64,000 nucleotides of DNA from Proales similis (taxonomy: Eukaryota > Rotifera > Eurotatoria > Ploima > Proalidae). A program made the position numbers and the translations under genes. Below are positions 60,611 to 64,000 of this stretch, piece by piece. Location: contig JAGVRJ010000005.1 in the NCBI GenBank assembly GCA_019059635.1, forward strand, positions 1,240,001 through 1,304,000. Direction: 5' to 3'. How positions within the stretch are numbered: position 1 is the stretch's first letter; each line of letters opens with the position of its first letter. The notes under the pieces are model-generated. The model did no database searches. It was not told where the DNA came from and was given only the letters and a program-made list of their open reading frames with translations.

Positions 60611-62160
60611 GTAAGAATTGTGCGCTTGTGATCGCCCTTAATCTGACTGCACTCCTAATGCTCTAAGCAGCATTCAAATTCGAAGCAACTGTTCTATTAT
60701 CGTTTTATAACTAGTTTGCGATCAAGCAGATTTTATGGCCGTTTGACCACACTTTGGCCCTCCTCTATGGCCCAATCGCTATGGCCCTCCTCTTTTGCTT
60801 TTCGTCTTTCCCTCGCTAGATTTTGCTCTCTTTTACATTCACGTCGTCAATTTGGTCAAATCTAGATTTTCTGTTCCGACAAGACGAAAAGCGTACGAGC
60901 ATAAAAGTTGAGAACAGTGAGATGAGAAGCGACATCGAGTGGGTGTTTTTTGAATTAAAACTGAACCAGTTCTTTTCTTTGTTATTTTTAATCATGGTCT
61001 TCGGCTAAACTACAATTCAGACCGAGCAAATATAAATGAATAAGTTGTTGTACATAGCTGAATTGTGAGTTGGAGTAATTTGAGTGCGTCATCAATTCGG
61101 TCAGTCCGCATGTGCGCGAGCAGCGTTGGAAAGTGAAGTAGATTCGAATGGAAAAAGGGAAGAGAGAGAGAGAGAGAGCGTGCGCGCGTGAGCACAGACC
61201 GGCGAGTTAAACAAGCGAGACAAATCAATAACTTAATCATAATTCAAACCCAAGGCACCCGAAAAGTTTCGCTGTCATGTTGTGCAGGCTCATAAATTAA
61301 ACATTTAATGTCAGACGCTATAAGCATTAGCCAAAAACTCGCTTGCTTGCTGAATAGCAGCTACTTTAGATGTAATAGAGAGAGAGAGAGAGAGAGAATG
61401 AGGCGAGATTCAACACAGGCAATAGCAGCAGCCGCGCCAAGCAGTTTACTGTTTATGTTGATTTCCAACATAAATCTCTTACATCAGCGCATTGTGTTCA
61501 CTCACATTTGCAACGAACGCAGTCTGCCCGAGGAAGTCAGACTCCTCTTTCCAGAATTTGCTCTCTACTACATGCGCACATGAGCGCGGCTGAGAAAGCA
61601 AGTTCTGGATAGTCGATTCATTCTACCGCAATTATTTTATGTAAAAAATGTGCTTTTATAATATCATCGTCATCATCACCATCAGCCCAATCGCAGCCTA
61701 TGAGAGGGATATACATGAATTGAGCTTATTCATTTCCACCCACTCATCCACCCTCCCCAAGGTTGAGGTTTTAAACAAGTTTGTCATATTAGCCATCAAA
61801 GAGCGAATTATTCACACTTTTCTCTCTAAGCCTCGCTGATTCAAGCCCACTGCTGAACTGGTTCAATTCATTTTCACTTTTTTTTTTCGATCTCGCTCCC
61901 TTTAATTTGCCTTGATTCGCTCTCCTCTATCTTCTCCTTATTATAATTCATGTTTCCAATAATAATGATGATGACGATAATCATTTTATTACTGCACGCC
62001 CAGTATATGATTGTATTTGTCAGCGGCACACAAATCTAGAAGATAGAACTCGATCAGCTCCCAAACCAGCTTGTAATCGAGGTCTAATAGACAAGAGCCG
62101 GTCAATAAAAGAATCTCAAACATCATCATCAGCAGCAGCAGCAGCAGATCGCAAACCACG
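60611..62160 (+). other. Intron of the exon-A Spinster transcript; upstream region of exon B
   Basis: About 1.55 kb. Contains GA tracts near 61160-61178 and 61377-61397, GATA-like and ATC/ATG repeats near 61665-61680 and 61960-61980, and a CAG run near 62127-62147 just before the exon-B ATG. Open frames such as 61308-61583 run through the repeat and are not credible. Confidence 0.5.
61377..61397. repeat. (GA)n microsatellite
   Basis: GA tract of about 21 nt between the two Spinster first exons. Confidence 0.88.
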
Positions 62161-64000
62161 ATGAGCTCATATCATCACGTGCCCTCTTCGATACGCTTAA
62201 TTGACGAAGAAGACGATGAAAACAATGGACAGAATTCAAGCATAAAAGAAATCGACGACGGAGAATACCATCGCAAGAGCAGTGGCATTCTAAACAAAAT
62301 TGAAAATATCAACGAAAATCTGGGCCAGCATTTTAGCAAGCTGATCGGCTCATCTGCAAATCAGCAAAAAGCAAATGCCCAAAAGAATTCAAGGGATGAG
62401 TTTAAGAGAAAGAGAACAGTGTCTTATATGGAAGGATCAAGTCCGACTCACATGGCTGAAGGCCGCATGAGAAGCTCCAAATCAATCTCATTCAAGCGTT
62501 TACTCAGCTCAGCAAAGTCGCCACATTCATCGCGACCCAGCGCCGTTTTCAGACGCAGCATGAGCAATTCAGACGCGCCCGACGTATGGGATGACGATGC
62601 TGACGTCGAAGAAACAAAGTTATTTCTCGAGCCGCATCCATCAGATGAATCTATCCTCAAAGAAGACGACATTCTCAAGGCCAAACAAGAAGTGGACAGC
62701 AAAACAGTCAATAAAACCAATCCGAGTATGGGCGATTCACTCGCCGACTCTTCATTCTCGTCCGGCTCAGCCAGACTCATCAAAGAGAGCCAGCGAGCAA
62801 TTTATAAAAATCAAGCAGATGAGCCGCACGTGGTCATCATGGACGGTGCCGATGCCAAAGTAAAGCGAAGCGGCTCAGTTCGAATGAGGAACCCGTCGAC
62901 CCTAAATGAACACAGCCGATCTAATTCGCTAAAAACCGGCACTGAAAAAGAGCAAAAGAGAAAAAGAGCCTTCCATGAAAAGAAAAGATACAAATCAATC
63001 GTCATATTTATATTATTTCTCGTCAATCTCTTAAATTACATCGACCGTTACACGCTAGCCGGTAAAACTATCCTTATTTGGTTTTGATTCAGAACGTCAG
63101 CTTCAGTTTCCTTCTTCGGTCTTTTGCATGAGTCTAATTGTTTGTTGCTTCGAATTTGACCCTTGTGCGCTGCATTATATTATTTTCTTTTTGTTTTCGT
63201 TTCCGTATCAAGTACCACTGCTAATCTATGACCAATTTTAAAGGTGTTCTTATCGAAGTTCAAAAGTACTTTGATATAAATGACAGCGATGGTGGTCTAT
63301 TGCAGACCGTATTTATATGCAGCTACATGCTGCTCGCTCCGCTCTTTGGCTATTTGGGCGACAGGTATCCGCGCAAATGGATCATAATGTTTGGAATCAC
63401 ATTTTGGAGTTTGATGACTTTTATCGGCTCATTTATTCCGCGCGATGTAAGTTCCGCTGTTGATTATAGACTTGGCATCTGAACTAATCTACGCCTTAAA
63501 TCAGCAATTTGGTCTTTTCGTGCTAGTCAGGAGCCTGGTCGGTATCGGAGAAGCGTCTTATTCTTGCGTGGCGCCTACTATTATCGGCGATTTATTCACA
63601 AGCGAAAAGAGAACCACTATGCTCGGTATATTTTATCTGGCTGTGCCAGTAGGCAGTGGCCTCGGCTACGTGGTCGGCTCCAAAGTAGCCACTGCATTTG
63701 AAAATTGGCAATGGGCGCTGAGAATCACGCCACCGCTTGGTTTTGCCTGTGTGCTCATTCTCGGCTTCTTGGTCAGAGAGCCCAAGCGCGGAGCAGCCGA
63801 AGGAACCGTAACCGAAGAGTCCAGTTCTTCGCTCTGGGAAGACACAGTTTATTTGCTTAAAAAGTAAAAGCCAGTTGAGCTCGATTTTAGGACACCGCTA
63901 ATCTTAACTCTATCCAGTCCAACTTTCATGTGGGCAACTTTCGGCTTCACGTTCGCTTCTTTTGTACTCGGAGGCCTATCCTGGTGGGTGCCCAACTACG
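62161..64000 (+). CDS. Spinster-family MFS lysosomal transporter, long isoform (cut by window edge)
   Basis: Exons 62161-63061, 63244-63446, 63505-63863 and 63918-64000 join in phase, then run off the right edge. The first exon gives a long hydrophilic cytosolic N-terminus of about 285 residues, rich in Ser, Asp and Lys, with many possible phosphosites ([17 protein letters not shown]). It ends in helix 1 ([22 protein letters not shown]). The shared part has [41 protein letters not shown] (the MFS loop 2-3 motif [10 protein letters not shown]), [20 protein letters not shown] and helices to WWVPNY. Spinster proteins export lysosomal lipids, lysophospholipids or sphingosine-1-phosphate depending on member. 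The very long N-terminus compared with exon A (48 residues) suggests isoform-specific regulation or sorting. Confidence 0.93.

Noticed and set aside
60466-60666. Separate small gene encoding a one-helix Spinster fragment
   Set aside because: The conserved helix ends exactly at a GTAAGA donor in the phase of the shared Spinster exon, so an alternative first exon explains it better.

Overview
The window is animal nuclear DNA. Genes are split by short GT-AG introns, mostly about 53-75 nt. There are no operons and no Shine-Dalgarno signals, and AATAAA polyadenylation signals lie close behind several stop codons. Gene content points to a small-genome ecdysozoan: a LEV-10-type CUB/LDLa synaptic protein, a GH18 chitinase-like protein, a peritrophin-type chitin-binding domain and a DUF268 protein known mainly from nematodes. 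I cannot decide between a mite-like arthropod, a tardigrade and another ecdysozoan from sequence alone. I rebuilt exon-intron structures by hand, requiring reading-frame continuity across every junction. All coordinates are predictions without transcript support.

Layout. 1-288 (-): 5' end of a gene running off the left edge. 2524-4252 (+): N-myristoylated-type coiled-coil orphan. 4789-7218 (-): kindlin. 8771-10796 (-): Ser-rich orphan. 11311-14634 (-): SMG8. 14971-16303 (-): NOXRED1-like reductase. 16975-19175 (+): chitinase-like protein with a broken active site. 19476-21243 (+): WD40 protein. 22198-23118 (+): orphan. 23119-28806: 5.7 kb without a recognisable gene. 28807-32106 (+): LEV-10-like receptor-clustering protein. 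32322-33360 (-): membrane orphan. 34583-36064 (+): secreted Ser/Thr-rich protein with EGF-like and ShK-like ends. 36271-37422 (+): ASCC1. 37647-38925 (+): phospholipase-B1-like GDSL enzyme. 39274-39650 (+): candidate amidated neuropeptide precursor. 39973-44096 (+): golgin-like coiled coil. 44808-45892 (+): DUF268 protein. 46360-47139 and 47970-48701 (+): two tandem small Runt-domain genes. 48981-50805 (+): MBOAT7-type lysophospholipid acyltransferase. 53051-57048 (+): 15-EGF secreted protein ending in a chitin-binding domain. 57624-58182 (+): small secreted beta-sandwich protein. 58332-60035 (-): FBXO9. 60466-64000 (+): Spinster transporter with two alternative first exons, running off the right edge.

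The genes do not form one pathway. They are unrelated housekeeping and cell-surface genes: mRNA surveillance (SMG8), ubiquitin ligase (FBXO9), RNA/alkylation-repair cofactor (ASCC1), phosphoinositide remodelling (MBOAT7), integrin activation (kindlin), neuromuscular organisation (LEV-10-like) and lysosomal transport (Spinster). The most unusual items are the paired minimal Runt proteins, the candidate YRI-amide neuropeptide precursor, the alternative first exons of Spinster that each encode the start of its first membrane segment, the inactive chitinase-like protein, and two 45-nt in-frame intron-like segments.
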